DNA of 64,000 nucleotides from Aliarcobacter vitoriensis (GTDB lineage: Bacteria; Campylobacterota; Campylobacteria; Campylobacterales; Arcobacteraceae): assembly GCF_003316695.1 (NCBI RefSeq), contig NZ_PDKB01000009.1:41235-105234 (forward strand). Reading direction: 5' to 3'. The position numbers were made by a program, and so were the translations under genes. Each line of letters opens with the position of its first letter. Position 1 is the first letter of the stretch. Under the pieces are notes generated by a model. It was not told the origin of the DNA, searched no databases, and saw only the letters and a list, made by a program, of their open reading frames with translations. Shown one piece after another: positions 43,204 through 52,067 of the stretch.

Positions 43204-44895
43204 TTATTCATTTAAAACTTTTTCTTCAAATATTTTAAATAATATAGTTTTTAAATCAATTTTTAATTCATCTGATAAAATGATATTATTTGAATATATG
43301 TAAAATGGAACTGTATTTCTCATAGAGTATTTTAATCTTTTTCTTAAAGTTGAAACTTCATCAATATCTATAAGTTCATCACCATCATACAAATAGAAAT
43401 CTTTTTCAATACCAAGATTAAAAGAGACTATTTGATAAGCAAAAAACAAATTTTCTTTTTCATGTTTTTTGATAATATTATCTAATTCATTTTGAAGTTT
43501 ATTTAATCTATTTTTAGTTATATATCCGAAACTTTCTCTAAATTTATATCTCTCTACCGTTGAAAAATCCAAAACTTTATAAAACTCATTTAAATTTTTC
43601 CAAGGACTTTTAAATCTTTTTTTACCAAATAAAACTTCTTCAAAACAAAACAGATATTTTTTATCTTCTTGGCTTAAATAATCTTTATTTTTTATATCAA
43701 AATATTTATTTTTAAATAAAGATATTAACCAATTTTCATCCAACATAGATATTGTATCGAGTTCTTTTTGTTTATTTGTGTTTTCAAAATTCCAAAGCAT
43801 AGATATTGAATTTGACAACTTATCATCTTCATATTTATCTTCAAAATATTTTGAAGATAAATATTGAACTACATTTTCAAGCAAAGAGTCCGTTTTTGCA
43901 ATACCATGATTAAAAATCACTTTTTTATAAAGATTAAATCGCATTTCAAGCATATGTTCAATATCTATTAAACTCATATCAAAAAAACTTAAATGAAATT
44001 TGTTATTTTGTTCTACTAAAACAGCTTGTTTTGTAATTCTTAAATGATCATTTGGTCCAGTTATATAACCACTTGCCAACATATCACGATTTATATAATC
44101 CAGTCTATCAGCATCCACTGTACTATCTATAAATTTATGCAAGATGCCAAAATCAAAGTTTTCTTCATTTTTTTCTTCTAATATTTTTAAAGCCAATGTT
44201 TTTATGAGCTTTAGATATTCTCTATCTTGAGTTTTAAATATTAATTCATTTAATTCATAATCAAATAGAAGTTTCAAAAACTTCTCACCTATTGCTTCGT
44301 GTAAAACATCCTTACAGTTTTTTGTTATTTTTTCATAATTATCTTTGAATATTAACTCTTTTTTTAAAAGTATTTCTTTATTTTCTTCTTTTGCTTTTAT
44401 TTTTTCATAAATTTTTTTTAAAGCATACTCAACTTGATGTGAAAAAGGTAAATGCCCAACATCATGAAGTAGTGCAACTATTCTTATAGTTTGCAATAAA
44501 ATTGTATAAGTTGTTCTTTGAAAATTTGATTTTGTAGGAATTGTAAATTGATATAAAGCTTTATTGTCAAAGTATTCCAATTTTTCTATATTGATTTGTA
44601 TTTTTTCATCTTTTATAATTTTTTGAATAGCTTTTTTTGATATAGCTAGAAAATTATTTTTTGTTTTTTTATCTGCATTTAATAAGGCATTTTTAAACAT
44701 AAATGAGCTTAAATGCATAGTTCCTAAACTATGTATAAATCTTTTTGTTGTAATTGATGGATATGAAAAATATGCTAAAGCATTTTGCGTTATGAATTGA
44801 AGTCTATTTACAATCTTTGTTTGAAGTAATTTATCTTCAAGTTTTGTATATTCAATATGATTGTAAATAGTGTCATTTATTAATCTATTTTGTAT
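43204..44895 (-). CDS. HD-domain phosphohydrolase (SAMHD1/YwfO-like), AUA start
   Basis: The ATG at 44718 truncates conserved sequence. Reading upstream in frame adds 59 residues: INDTIYNHIEYTKLEDKLL, then NRLQFITQNALAYF and TTKRFIHSLGT, exactly the N-terminal pattern of dNTPase-like HD proteins (x-D-x-I-x-G-x-I, QRL-R-x-I-x-Q, T-R-F-x-H-S-L-G). No ATG, GTG or TTG exists before the upstream TGA; an AUA (44893-44895) sits six bases after AAAGGA. Total 563 residues. Metal-site residues are present: HS in the extension, LLHDVGHLPFSH and DADRLDYI. Substrate may be dNTPs. Only 2 bp from the PhoH-like gene stop. Confidence 0.8.
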   Translation of the reverse strand: MQNRLINDTIYNHIEYTKLEDKLLQTKIVNRLQFITQNALAYFSYPSITTKRFIHSLGTMHLSSFMFKNALLNADKKTKNNFLAISKKAIQKIIKDEKIQINIEKLEYFDNKALYQFTIPTKSNFQRTTYTILLQTIRIVALLHDVGHLPFSHQVEYALKKIYEKIKAKEENKEILLKKELIFKDNYEKITKNCKDVLHEAIGEKFLKLLFDYELNELIFKTQDREYLKLIKTLALKILEEKNEENFDFGILHKFIDSTVDADRLDYINRDMLASGYITGPNDHLRITKQAVLVEQNNKFHLSFFDMSLIDIEHMLEMRFNLYKKVIFNHGIAKTDSLLENVVQYLSSKYFEDKYEDDKLSNSISMLWNFENTNKQKELDTISMLDENWLISLFKNKYFDIKNKDYLSQEDKKYLFCFEEVLFGKKRFKSPWKNLNEFYKVLDFSTVERYKFRESFGYITKNRLNKLQNELDNIIKKHEKENLFFAYQIVSFNLGIEKDFYLYDGDELIDIDEVSTLRKRLKYSMRNTVPFYIYSNNIILSDELKIDLKTILFKIFEEKVLNE

Positions 44896-44897
44896 TT

Positions 44898-46274
44898 TTA
44901 ATCCTTTCTTTTTTCAAAAATTCTTTCAGTAAACTGTGCAAACTTACCTCTTACTGCTTTATCTAGTTCTATTGCAAACATTTTTATTTCAGTATGTGCA
45001 TAAGAAGTTTGTTTTAAAAGCGTTGTTAGACCATTATTATATTTGTTTAGATATAAATTATCTATTTGTCTATTTGAACCAATAACTATTGCCATACAAC
45101 TTTCATCAAGTCTTGATAAAATTAGTTGAGTTGTTTTTTCACTACTATTTTGCCACTCATCCATAATAACAATAGCACCACTTAAAGTTCTTCCTCGTGC
45201 TTCTCCTGGCCAAAGAGTTTCTATAATATATTTTGATTTTAGTTCATCAATTTTTGAATTAATTGATTCTTGGTTTTCTCTATTTTCACTTTTTTTTAGA
45301 TGTTTTTTAGCAATAAATTCTAAAGTATCATATAATGCCATATTATAAATTCTAAATTTCTCTTCATTCCCTGATAAGAATCCAACTTCGGCACCTTTAT
45401 CAAGAGATTCTATAGAGTTTCTTACATAAACTATTTTGTCATATAAACCCAAATCAATTAATCTCATAGAGCAAACAATAGACATTAAAGTTTTTCCACT
45501 TCCAGCCTTTGCATCAATTACAAGTAAATCATACATATTTGATAAAATAGCTTTTGAAAATAGTTTTTGTTTAATATTTACTGGTTTTATAGTTAATGCT
45601 TTAAAATCACTATCTTTTAAAATATCAACTTTTTGATTTGTAATTATTGCATATTCACTATTTCCATCACTACTTTCAAATGAATATGAAAAATTTTCTA
45701 TTTGGTACTCTTCATCAATTAAAAGAATATTTTTATTATCTAAACTATTAAATAGTGATGAATCTAACTCTATATTTTTTAAGAAATTAAAATTTGGAAC
45801 AGTTGATTTGTCATCATGTAAAGTTTCAGTTTTAATACCTTTAAATAGTGCAAAAGTTCTAGCATATACATCTAAAGATAAAAAGATAGTTTGGTATCCT
45901 TTAAAATACTCTTGTGATATAGTTGCAACTTCAATAATTCTTTTATCATTTGATTCTGAAATATGAAATTGCTCTATTTGTGTATCATAACTATCTTTTG
46001 CAATGATATTCAAATTTAATTCATCATTAAAAAGTTTTACGACTTTAAAACCAACTTTATAATCAACTTCTTTTATTTTCATATTTGCTAATAATCTTGC
46101 AAACTCTCTTGAATAGTATCCTAATTCATTATCTAGCTTCTTTTTATCTTCTAATTCAAGAAGGACTGTTTCAGGAATAACAATATGATTGGATTTATTG
46201 TCAGATATTTTATAGAGGTTTTGAAGGTTTTGTAAAATGATATTTGTATCTAAAACATATACTTTTTCTTTCAT
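44898..46274 (-). CDS. PhoH-family ATPase with N-terminal PIN domain
   Basis: A 458-residue protein: PIN nuclease domain (about 1-150; DTNIILQNL with D9, PETVLLELEDKKK, SLDVYARTFA) and PhoH-type ATPase domain (about 235-458) with Walker A DAKAGSGKTLMS, Walker B AIVIMDEWQN, and EARGRTLSGAIV. PhoH2 proteins with this layout unwind and cleave RNA. The gene precedes the HD-domain gene by 2 bp, suggesting a two-gene nucleic-acid or nucleotide metabolism operon. Confidence 0.88.
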   Translation of the reverse strand: MKEKVYVLDTNIILQNLQNLYKISDNKSNHIVIPETVLLELEDKKKLDNELGYYSREFARLLANMKIKEVDYKVGFKVVKLFNDELNLNIIAKDSYDTQIEQFHISESNDKRIIEVATISQEYFKGYQTIFLSLDVYARTFALFKGIKTETLHDDKSTVPNFNFLKNIELDSSLFNSLDNKNILLIDEEYQIENFSYSFESSDGNSEYAIITNQKVDILKDSDFKALTIKPVNIKQKLFSKAILSNMYDLLVIDAKAGSGKTLMSIVCSMRLIDLGLYDKIVYVRNSIESLDKGAEVGFLSGNEEKFRIYNMALYDTLEFIAKKHLKKSENRENQESINSKIDELKSKYIIETLWPGEARGRTLSGAIVIMDEWQNSSEKTTQLILSRLDESCMAIVIGSNRQIDNLYLNKYNNGLTTLLKQTSYAHTEIKMFAIELDKAVRGKFAQFTERIFEKRKD

Positions 46275-46323
46275 AAATGAATTCTAGCATAATTTGATAA
46301 CAATTCAATTACAATATTTATGA

Positions 46324-46347
46324 GCTTAAGAGATGATTCTCTTAAGC
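46324..46347 (-). terminator. Hairpin at the end of the flavin reductase gene
   Basis: Ten-bp perfect stem GCTTAAGAGA / TCTCTTAAGC with a 4-nt loop; it includes the TAA stop codon of the minus-strand reductase gene. No pronounced T-run follows, so it may protect the 3' end rather than terminate. Confidence 0.5.
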
Positions 46348-46851
46348 ATTTGAAAGTTTTACTAAGTTCTCTAAGATAGATTTTGCTGAGTCCTCATTAA
46401 GACCTTTTTCATAGTTTGTTAATATTTCTCTAGCTAATATATTTGCTCCTAAGTGTTGAAACATAATTCTCATAGCTTGAAGTCCTTTTTGACCACCTCC
46501 ACCACTGTGAGTTGCAAGAGCTAAAACTTTATCATTGAAAGCATCACGCCAATTTTTTGTTGCTCTTGAAGTCCAAGCCATAGCATTATTTAAAACTGGT
46601 GGCATAACTCCATTGTACTCTGGAGCAATTATAATAAATGCTTTTAAATCCATTATCTTTGTAGCTAAATCTAAAACAGATTCAGGTATTCCATTTGTTT
46701 CTTCTTCAACTGTACTATAAAGTGGTAAGTTATAAGTTACTAAATTTATTATTTCTGTTTCATAATGTAACTTTGTTGCAATATCTTGTATTTGAACTGC
46801 CAACTTTTGGTTATTATTTGAACTAGCTACTATTATTCCTATTTTTGACAT
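46342..46851 (-). CDS. NADPH-dependent FMN reductase-family protein
   Basis: A 169-residue flavodoxin-like protein: IGIIVASSNNNQKLAVQI (phosphate-binding loop), IIIAPEYNGVMPPVLNNAMAW (PEYNG motif of the NADPH-dependent FMN reductase/azoreductase family), and THSGGGGQKGLQAMR. Likely a soluble flavin or quinone/chromate-type reductase. Single gene; physiological acceptor unknown. Confidence 0.87.
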   Translation of the reverse strand: MSKIGIIVASSNNNQKLAVQIQDIATKLHYETEIINLVTYNLPLYSTVEEETNGIPESVLDLATKIMDLKAFIIIAPEYNGVMPPVLNNAMAWTSRATKNWRDAFNDKVLALATHSGGGGQKGLQAMRIMFQHLGANILAREILTNYEKGLNEDSAKSILENLVKLSNA

Positions 46852-46967
46852 TGTTATCCTTAATTAGTATTATAAACGGCGATTATAACAAAATATTACT
46901 TGTAAAATTATAGATTATATTTAAAAAAAAATTGATATAATCTTATCTTAAATTTTAAGGTGAAAAT

Positions 46968-48845
46968 ATGGATAACTCTGGAGAACATAGGTTATTACGG
47001 TTAATTAAATTTGCTCCAACATTTTTAGTTTTATTTATCTCTTTTATTATAGTGATATTTATATACTTCGATAGTAAAAAAACTTATGAAGAGGAAAAGA
47101 AGGCTATTGAAACCAAATTCCTTAGTGATAGTAAAGATAACATTCAAGCAGAAGTTATTAGAGTTTATACTTATATTAGATATCTACAAGCAAATACAGA
47201 AGAATATTTAAAAAAATCAATAAAAGATAGAGTTTATGAAGCTCATGAAATAGCAACAAATATTTATGAAACATATAAATATACAAAGAGTAAAGATGAG
47301 ATTTTTGAGTTAATCAAAGTTGCTCTTGATAAAGTTAGATTTAATGATGGAAGAGGATATTTTTATATAGATGATGAATTTGGAAATAAACGTTTATTAC
47401 CTATAGATAAAGAAAATGAAGATAAAAACTATTTTGAACACCTAGATGAAAAAGGTTATTCTTTTGTAAAAACTATGGTTGAAACAATAAAAAATAAAAC
47501 TGAAAGATATGATGAATATTATTGGCAAAATCCAAATACAAAAAAAGCAGCTAAAAAAATTGCATTTTATAAATATCTGGAACCGTTTAATGTAGTAATA
47601 GGTACCGGTGAATATATAGAGGATTTTGAAAAAGTTGTTCAGCAACAGGCATTAGAATATATAAGTATGATTAGGTTTAAAGATAATGGATATTTATTTG
47701 TAATGGAAAATAATGGGAAGTTATTATCGCATATTAATAAAGATTTGATAGGTAAACACTATGAAGAAAATGTAATTTTAAAAGATGAAAATAATAATAC
47801 AATAGATATTGTAGAGTTTGCAAAGAATAATGAAGGTTTTTATTCTTATTTACAAAAAAATGAAGATAATATAACTAGAAAAAAAATTAGTTATATAAAA
47901 AGTGTATATAATTGGAATTGGACTATTGGGGCTGGGTTTTATGAAGATGAAATAATAAATAGCATAGAAAAATTACAAGAGAAAAATGATGAGAAATACA
48001 GCTCTTATATAAAAAATATAACTTTAATATTTGCTATTTTAATTTTTGGTTTATTATTAATATCTAAATATATTTCAAAATATCTTGAAAAAATATTAAA
48101 AGATTATAAAAAAGAACTTGAACAAAATCAATCGATGTTATACCAAAAAACTAAGATGGAAAGTATGGGTGAAATGATAGGAAATATTACTCATCAATGG
48201 CGACAACCTTTATCCATCATAACAACTTCTGCAAGTGCTATGAAGATACAAAAAGAGATGAATATTTTAAATGATGAAATATTTTTAGAATATATTGCAA
48301 AAATTAACTCTTCGGCAAATCACCTATCACAAACAATCGATGATTTTAAAGATTTTTTTAAACCAAATAGAGAAAAAAGCAAGTTTTTTATACAAGATAG
48401 CTTTAATAAAGCTCTTAATTTGATATCATCACAATTTAATAAACAAAATATAAATATTATTCAAGATATAGATGATATAAATATCTTCTCTTATGAAAAT
48501 CAACTTATTCAAGTCTTTATAAATATATTAAATAACTCAAGAGATGAACTTATTAAAAAAGATTATGATAGATATATATTTATAGATGTAAAAAAAATCA
48601 ATCAAGATATCGTAATATCTATAAAAGATAATGCTGGTGGTATATCAACTGAGTCTATAAATAGGATTTTTGAAGCATATTTTAGTACAAAATCAAAAAG
48701 TGATGGTACAGGAATAGGTTTGTATATGACAAAAGATATTATTGAAAAGCAATTAAATGGTAGTATTAAAGCTGAAAATATAAGTTTTAAATATGAAAAC
48801 AAAAATTTTACTGGAGCTGACTTTATCATAACTTTAAAAGCATAA
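46968..48845 (+). CDS. Sensor histidine kinase with two Cache domains
   Basis: A 625-residue kinase: first membrane helix about 16-36, two single-Cache-type sensor units (about 85-225: RFNDGRGYFYIDD, NVVIGTGEYIEDFE; and about 226-340: RFKDNGYLFVMENNGKLLSH, WNWTIGAGFYEDEI), second helix about 347-367, HisKA with MIGNITHQWRQPLSIIT (H about 409), and HATPase ending in GTGIGLYMTKDII. No linked response regulator is present (orphan kinase). The HQWRQPL box is common in this bacterial group. The gene ends 6 bp before the tRNA-Phe 3' end. Confidence 0.9.
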   Translation: MDNSGEHRLLRLIKFAPTFLVLFISFIIVIFIYFDSKKTYEEEKKAIETKFLSDSKDNIQAEVIRVYTYIRYLQANTEEYLKKSIKDRVYEAHEIATNIYETYKYTKSKDEIFELIKVALDKVRFNDGRGYFYIDDEFGNKRLLPIDKENEDKNYFEHLDEKGYSFVKTMVETIKNKTERYDEYYWQNPNTKKAAKKIAFYKYLEPFNVVIGTGEYIEDFEKVVQQQALEYISMIRFKDNGYLFVMENNGKLLSHINKDLIGKHYEENVILKDENNNTIDIVEFAKNNEGFYSYLQKNEDNITRKKISYIKSVYNWNWTIGAGFYEDEIINSIEKLQEKNDEKYSSYIKNITLIFAILIFGLLLISKYISKYLEKILKDYKKELEQNQSMLYQKTKMESMGEMIGNITHQWRQPLSIITTSASAMKIQKEMNILNDEIFLEYIAKINSSANHLSQTIDDFKDFFKPNREKSKFFIQDSFNKALNLISSQFNKQNINIIQDIDDINIFSYENQLIQVFINILNNSRDELIKKDYDRYIFIDVKKINQDIVISIKDNAGGISTESINRIFEAYFSTKSKSDGTGIGLYMTKDIIEKQLNGSIKAENISFKYENKNFTGADFIITLKA

Positions 48846-48851
48846 GTAAGA

Positions 48852-48927
48852 TGGTGGTTCGAGACAGAATCGAACTGTCGACACAAGGATTTTCAATCCT
48901 TTGCTCTACCGACTGAGCTATCGAACC
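48852..48927 (-). tRNA. tRNA-Phe (GAA)
   Basis: 76-nt cloverleaf with encoded CCA. Acceptor stem GGTTCGA / TCGAACC, D-loop TAGCTCAGTCGGTAGAGC, anticodon loop TTGAAAA (GAA), T-arm GACAG-TTCGATT-CTGTC, discriminator A. Third gene of a three-tRNA cluster. Confidence 0.96.
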
Positions 48928-48942
48928 ACGCAAAATTAAAAG

Positions 48943-49027
48943 TGGTGGTGAGAGAAGGATTTGAACCTTCGAAGCCGTAGGCGGCGGATTTACAGTCCGC
49001 AGGATTTGACCACTCTCCAACCTCACC
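48943..49027 (-). tRNA. tRNA-Tyr (GTA)
   Basis: 85-nt class II tRNA with long variable arm and encoded CCA. Acceptor GGTGAGG / TCTCACC (one G-U pair), anticodon loop CTGTAAA (GTA), T-arm GAAGG-TTCAAAT-CCTTC. Confidence 0.96.
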
Positions 49028-49052
49028 ATAAAAAATAAAAAACCCAAAAAAT

Positions 49053-49127
49053 TGGATGGGGTAGAAGGATTCGAACCTTCGAGTGACGGTACCAAAAACC
49101 GTTGCCTTACCGCTTGGCGATACCCCA
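49053..49127 (-). tRNA. tRNA-Gln (TTG)
   Basis: 75-nt cloverleaf with encoded CCA. Acceptor TGGGGTA / TACCCCA, anticodon loop TTTTGGT (TTG), T-arm GAAGG-TTCGAAT-CCTTC, discriminator T. First gene of the cluster, so transcription order is Gln-Tyr-Phe. Confidence 0.95.
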
Positions 49128-49145
49128 ATAATTTAAATGGACGGA

Positions 49146-49151
49146 ATTATA
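49146..49151 (-). promoter_or_regulatory. -10 box of the tRNA cluster
   Basis: Perfect TATAAT on the minus strand, placing transcription start about 12 bp upstream of the tRNA-Gln 5' end. No good -35 is visible, common for promoters in Campylobacterota. Confidence 0.55.
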
Positions 49152-49186
49152 TACTTTATAAAATTAAAATTAGCTAAAAATAAATG

Positions 49187-49215
49187 GCTTTTTATGAAAA
49201 TTATTCATAAAAAGC
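49187..49215 (-). terminator. Terminator at the end of the 248-residue protein gene
   Basis: Twelve-bp perfect stem GCTTTTTATGAA / TTCATAAAAAGC with a 5-nt loop holding the stop codon, followed on the minus strand by a T-rich stretch. Ends the 54520-to-49201 operon just before the tRNA promoter. Confidence 0.7.
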
Positions 49216-49947
49216 TGGAACAGGTGGAAACTCATCAAAAGATTTTTTAATAGCAAAAGAAATAGAGTTTTTACTTTTTATATTTTGCATAGGATTTGAA
49301 AATTGTAAGTATTTTACACTTTCATCTATTGTTTTCTCTTTTTTATATACAAAGGCTACTTTTTTACCTAATTTTAGGCTATTTTCATAAATTGTTTTTG
49401 CATATTCTACTATATTAGGAAACTCTTTTACATTTAATTTATCTCCCCAACAAAAATATACAAATTTTCCTAAAGGGATAAAATTTTGTGCATCAAGATA
49501 CATAATATCTCTATCAAACTCTGTATTTTGTGATGAGTTGTATTTTTCTAAATCTTCATTAAATTTTGATAATAAATTTGAAGCATCAATATGAGCTTCT
49601 ATTAGGTTAAATAGGTTTTTTATTTCTACTATTTTACCTTTACAATGCTCATTCATAGCTTGTTTAAAAACTGTGATATAGTTTTCACATTTTAGTTCTA
49701 TGAATTTATCAAAATCTTCAAAATTTTGTTTTAACAATTCTTTGTTTGAATCAAATCCAATAGGAGTAACAACAGGATTGTATATAAAAACTGTTCCTAT
49801 GATATTTTTCTTTCTATCTTTTGTTGTTTTTATCATATCTTTTAACTCTTTAGAAGATATTTCTTGACCTTCTTCATTAAAATACATATAACTTTGAGTT
49901 AAAAACACCTCTTCATATTTAGTTTGAATCTCTCCAAAATATTGCAT
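49201..49947 (-). CDS. Hypothetical protein, 248 residues
   Basis: Not recognised. A soluble, Lys- and Glu-rich protein without signal peptide. Notable stretches are KNIIGTVFIYNPVVTPIGFDSN near 48-69, IPLGKFVYFCWGDKLNVKEFPN near 156-177 and GKKVAFVYKKEKTID. The WG motif with a following VAFVYKK strand faintly recalls DUF1643-type proteins, but I would not assign it. It is the last gene of a four-gene operon, 9 bp after the exported protein gene, with an AGGAG site. It is likely cytoplasmic although its neighbours are exported. Confidence 0.6.
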   Translation of the reverse strand: MQYFGEIQTKYEEVFLTQSYMYFNEEGQEISSKELKDMIKTTKDRKKNIIGTVFIYNPVVTPIGFDSNKELLKQNFEDFDKFIELKCENYITVFKQAMNEHCKGKIVEIKNLFNLIEAHIDASNLLSKFNEDLEKYNSSQNTEFDRDIMYLDAQNFIPLGKFVYFCWGDKLNVKEFPNIVEYAKTIYENSLKLGKKVAFVYKKEKTIDESVKYLQFSNPMQNIKSKNSISFAIKKSFDEFPPVPAFYE

Positions 49948-49956
49948 ACTTCTCCT

Positions 49957-52059
49957 TTATTTTTTTGAATTTATATAAATTTTAAAATCACCACAAGATT
50001 TTAAAATCTCTTTATAATAGTTTGTGTCTGAAAAATCATTTTTTAAGATATCAAAATATTTTGCTCCATTTTTTTGTAAAAATGTTTCATATATTGTTCC
50101 GTAATTATATTTTGATTCATTGTAATATTTCCATCTATCTTTATCCTGAGTTAAATCAGCAAGTGCAAGATATACCTTTGAAATCATATAAGTTATTTTT
50201 GCTTGAAACTCTTTGTCTTTTGAATTTTCTAGTGCAATGTTATAGTGATTTATTGCTAAATTTAATTTCTCTTCTTGCATTTTAGGAGTATGAATATCAT
50301 AAGTACTTCTATAAAGTGTTGTAATTCTATCTGAATTTCCAAAATAACTTAGGTTATACAAAGCATTTGCATATAAAAAGTTATCCATAACACTATTTGG
50401 ATTTTTTTCTAACTCTTTTTTAATAACAATGATTTTTTCCAAAAACTCTTTTATACTTAATTGCTGTGTTTTACCACTTCTATTATTTCCACGAATAAGA
50501 CCATTAAAAGGGTTAAATTCTATTTTTGTATCTAAAATAGATAGATTTGTATCTACAGCTTCTTGAAATAAAAGATTATTTATAAGTAAATAAACCTTTG
50601 TAGTATCAAAAGAAGAACTACCATTTTTTATCTGTTCTTTAAATCTATTTTGAAGAAATTGTTTTAATTTTGAAGTTTGTGGTTTTTCTAAAAACTCTTC
50701 ATAAGTTCTAAATGTTTTTAAATCTATTTCATAAAGAGTCGAATAAAGTGCATTTCTTACTAAAAATTCATCAAAATCTAAACCTTGCTTTTTGTATAGA
50801 TTTTGTAAGTTTTCTAAAGTATATTCGTATATTGAGTTTGAAGAGTGATTTTCATATATTAGTAAATCTATTTTTGAAATTATTTCATTTTCTATTTTTT
50901 CATCAATTTTTGTTAAAGAGTTAAGATATAGAATATAAGAAGCGGTTTTAATTTCGTGTGAATTTGGATAAGTTTTTGTTAGTCTATTCATAACTTCTTG
51001 TGCTTTAGAAAAATCTTTAACATAAATATTAAAATAAACCAAACTCAAATCAACTAAATATTTGTCATCTTTTTGTAAATTTTGTAAAAACTCAATATAT
51101 TTTTTATAAAAACTATTTTCAACATCTTTTTGTTGTTCATCTTGGAAATATTCATATTCAATGTTATTAAAATAAGTTTGTGATTTTAAAAGTTCTCTAA
51201 ACAATAAAAAATCAAGCCACTTTGAGTTTTTATCAATTTTCTGAATATTTTGCATCTCTTCAATAATGTTACTTGAATTATCCAAAGCTCTAAGTGCATA
51301 CATTTTAGTTTTTTCATCACTATTTTTTGCTAAATTTAAAAGTTCATCAAACTCTTCTTGAGTTTTTATATGGAAAAAATTGTATAAAGATAAATGTTTA
51401 TTTATAGATCCATCAAAAAGTTTTGAGAACTCATAAACTCCTTGTACTTTCTTACCACTTTTTACTAAAGCACCAGAATAAATTCCTTGTACCCAATCTT
51501 TCACAATAGAATTTTTTGTTTCATCTAAAAGGTATTTATATTTTTCATATATTTTTAAAGGTTCTTGATTGTTAAAATGAGCTAGTCTAAATCCTAAATA
51601 AAAATATCTAAGTTTTAAATAATTAGATTCTACTTTTTCTATATGACTTAAAGCAATTTTAGTTAAATCTCCACAGTTTTCTGGTCTAGGATTATAATAG
51701 TTAGAAATTGCACATTTTTCTTGAAGTTCTACAAATCTTATATATTCTAAAAACTCTTTATCTCTTAAATTATTTAAATTTTGTCTTTTATATAAGAATT
51801 TCTCAATATCTTCAAAAGAATATCTATTGTTTAACTCTTTTTCTAACTCTTCTATATTTGTTTTTTTATTTTCTATTTCATATTTATATATTACTTCATT
51901 ATAAATTCCAGGACTATTTAAATCTTCTGATATTTGTAAAAAAATATTATCTCTTTTTTCTAAAAACAGGTGTTGTACACTTGAAGGGTCCCAATAATCA
52001 GCACAAGAAAATAGTGATATTTTCAGAAAAAGTATTGAAAAAAGAAATCTTTTGATCAT
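49957..52059 (-). CDS. Large exported helical-repeat protein, function unknown
   Basis: A 700-residue protein with signal peptide MIKRFLFSILFLKISLFSCA; a Cys at 19 leaves open a lipoprotein, although the lipobox is weak. The mature start (DYWDPSSVQHLF) precedes a long, mostly helical body with TPR-like stretches (NPNSVMDNFLYANALYNLSYFGNSDR, LNLAINHYNIALENSKDKEFQAKITYMISKVYLALADL). The N-terminal C-A-D-Y-W-D motif recalls large exported proteins next to TIM-barrel-like genes in Bacteroidetes, from memory only. It lies 8 bp after the TIM-barrel-like gene. Confidence 0.65.
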   Translation of the reverse strand: MIKRFLFSILFLKISLFSCADYWDPSSVQHLFLEKRDNIFLQISEDLNSPGIYNEVIYKYEIENKKTNIEELEKELNNRYSFEDIEKFLYKRQNLNNLRDKEFLEYIRFVELQEKCAISNYYNPRPENCGDLTKIALSHIEKVESNYLKLRYFYLGFRLAHFNNQEPLKIYEKYKYLLDETKNSIVKDWVQGIYSGALVKSGKKVQGVYEFSKLFDGSINKHLSLYNFFHIKTQEEFDELLNLAKNSDEKTKMYALRALDNSSNIIEEMQNIQKIDKNSKWLDFLLFRELLKSQTYFNNIEYEYFQDEQQKDVENSFYKKYIEFLQNLQKDDKYLVDLSLVYFNIYVKDFSKAQEVMNRLTKTYPNSHEIKTASYILYLNSLTKIDEKIENEIISKIDLLIYENHSSNSIYEYTLENLQNLYKKQGLDFDEFLVRNALYSTLYEIDLKTFRTYEEFLEKPQTSKLKQFLQNRFKEQIKNGSSSFDTTKVYLLINNLLFQEAVDTNLSILDTKIEFNPFNGLIRGNNRSGKTQQLSIKEFLEKIIVIKKELEKNPNSVMDNFLYANALYNLSYFGNSDRITTLYRSTYDIHTPKMQEEKLNLAINHYNIALENSKDKEFQAKITYMISKVYLALADLTQDKDRWKYYNESKYNYGTIYETFLQKNGAKYFDILKNDFSDTNYYKEILKSCGDFKIYINSKK

Positions 52060-52067
52060 TTAAATCC

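Noticed and set aside
49053..49127. Possible integration of a mobile element at the tRNA cluster
   Set aside because: No integrase gene or repeat of a tRNA 3' end was seen on either side.
48826..49128. 100-codon frame across the three tRNA genes
   Set aside because: Lies entirely over clear tRNA cloverleafs and includes their conserved arms translated by chance.
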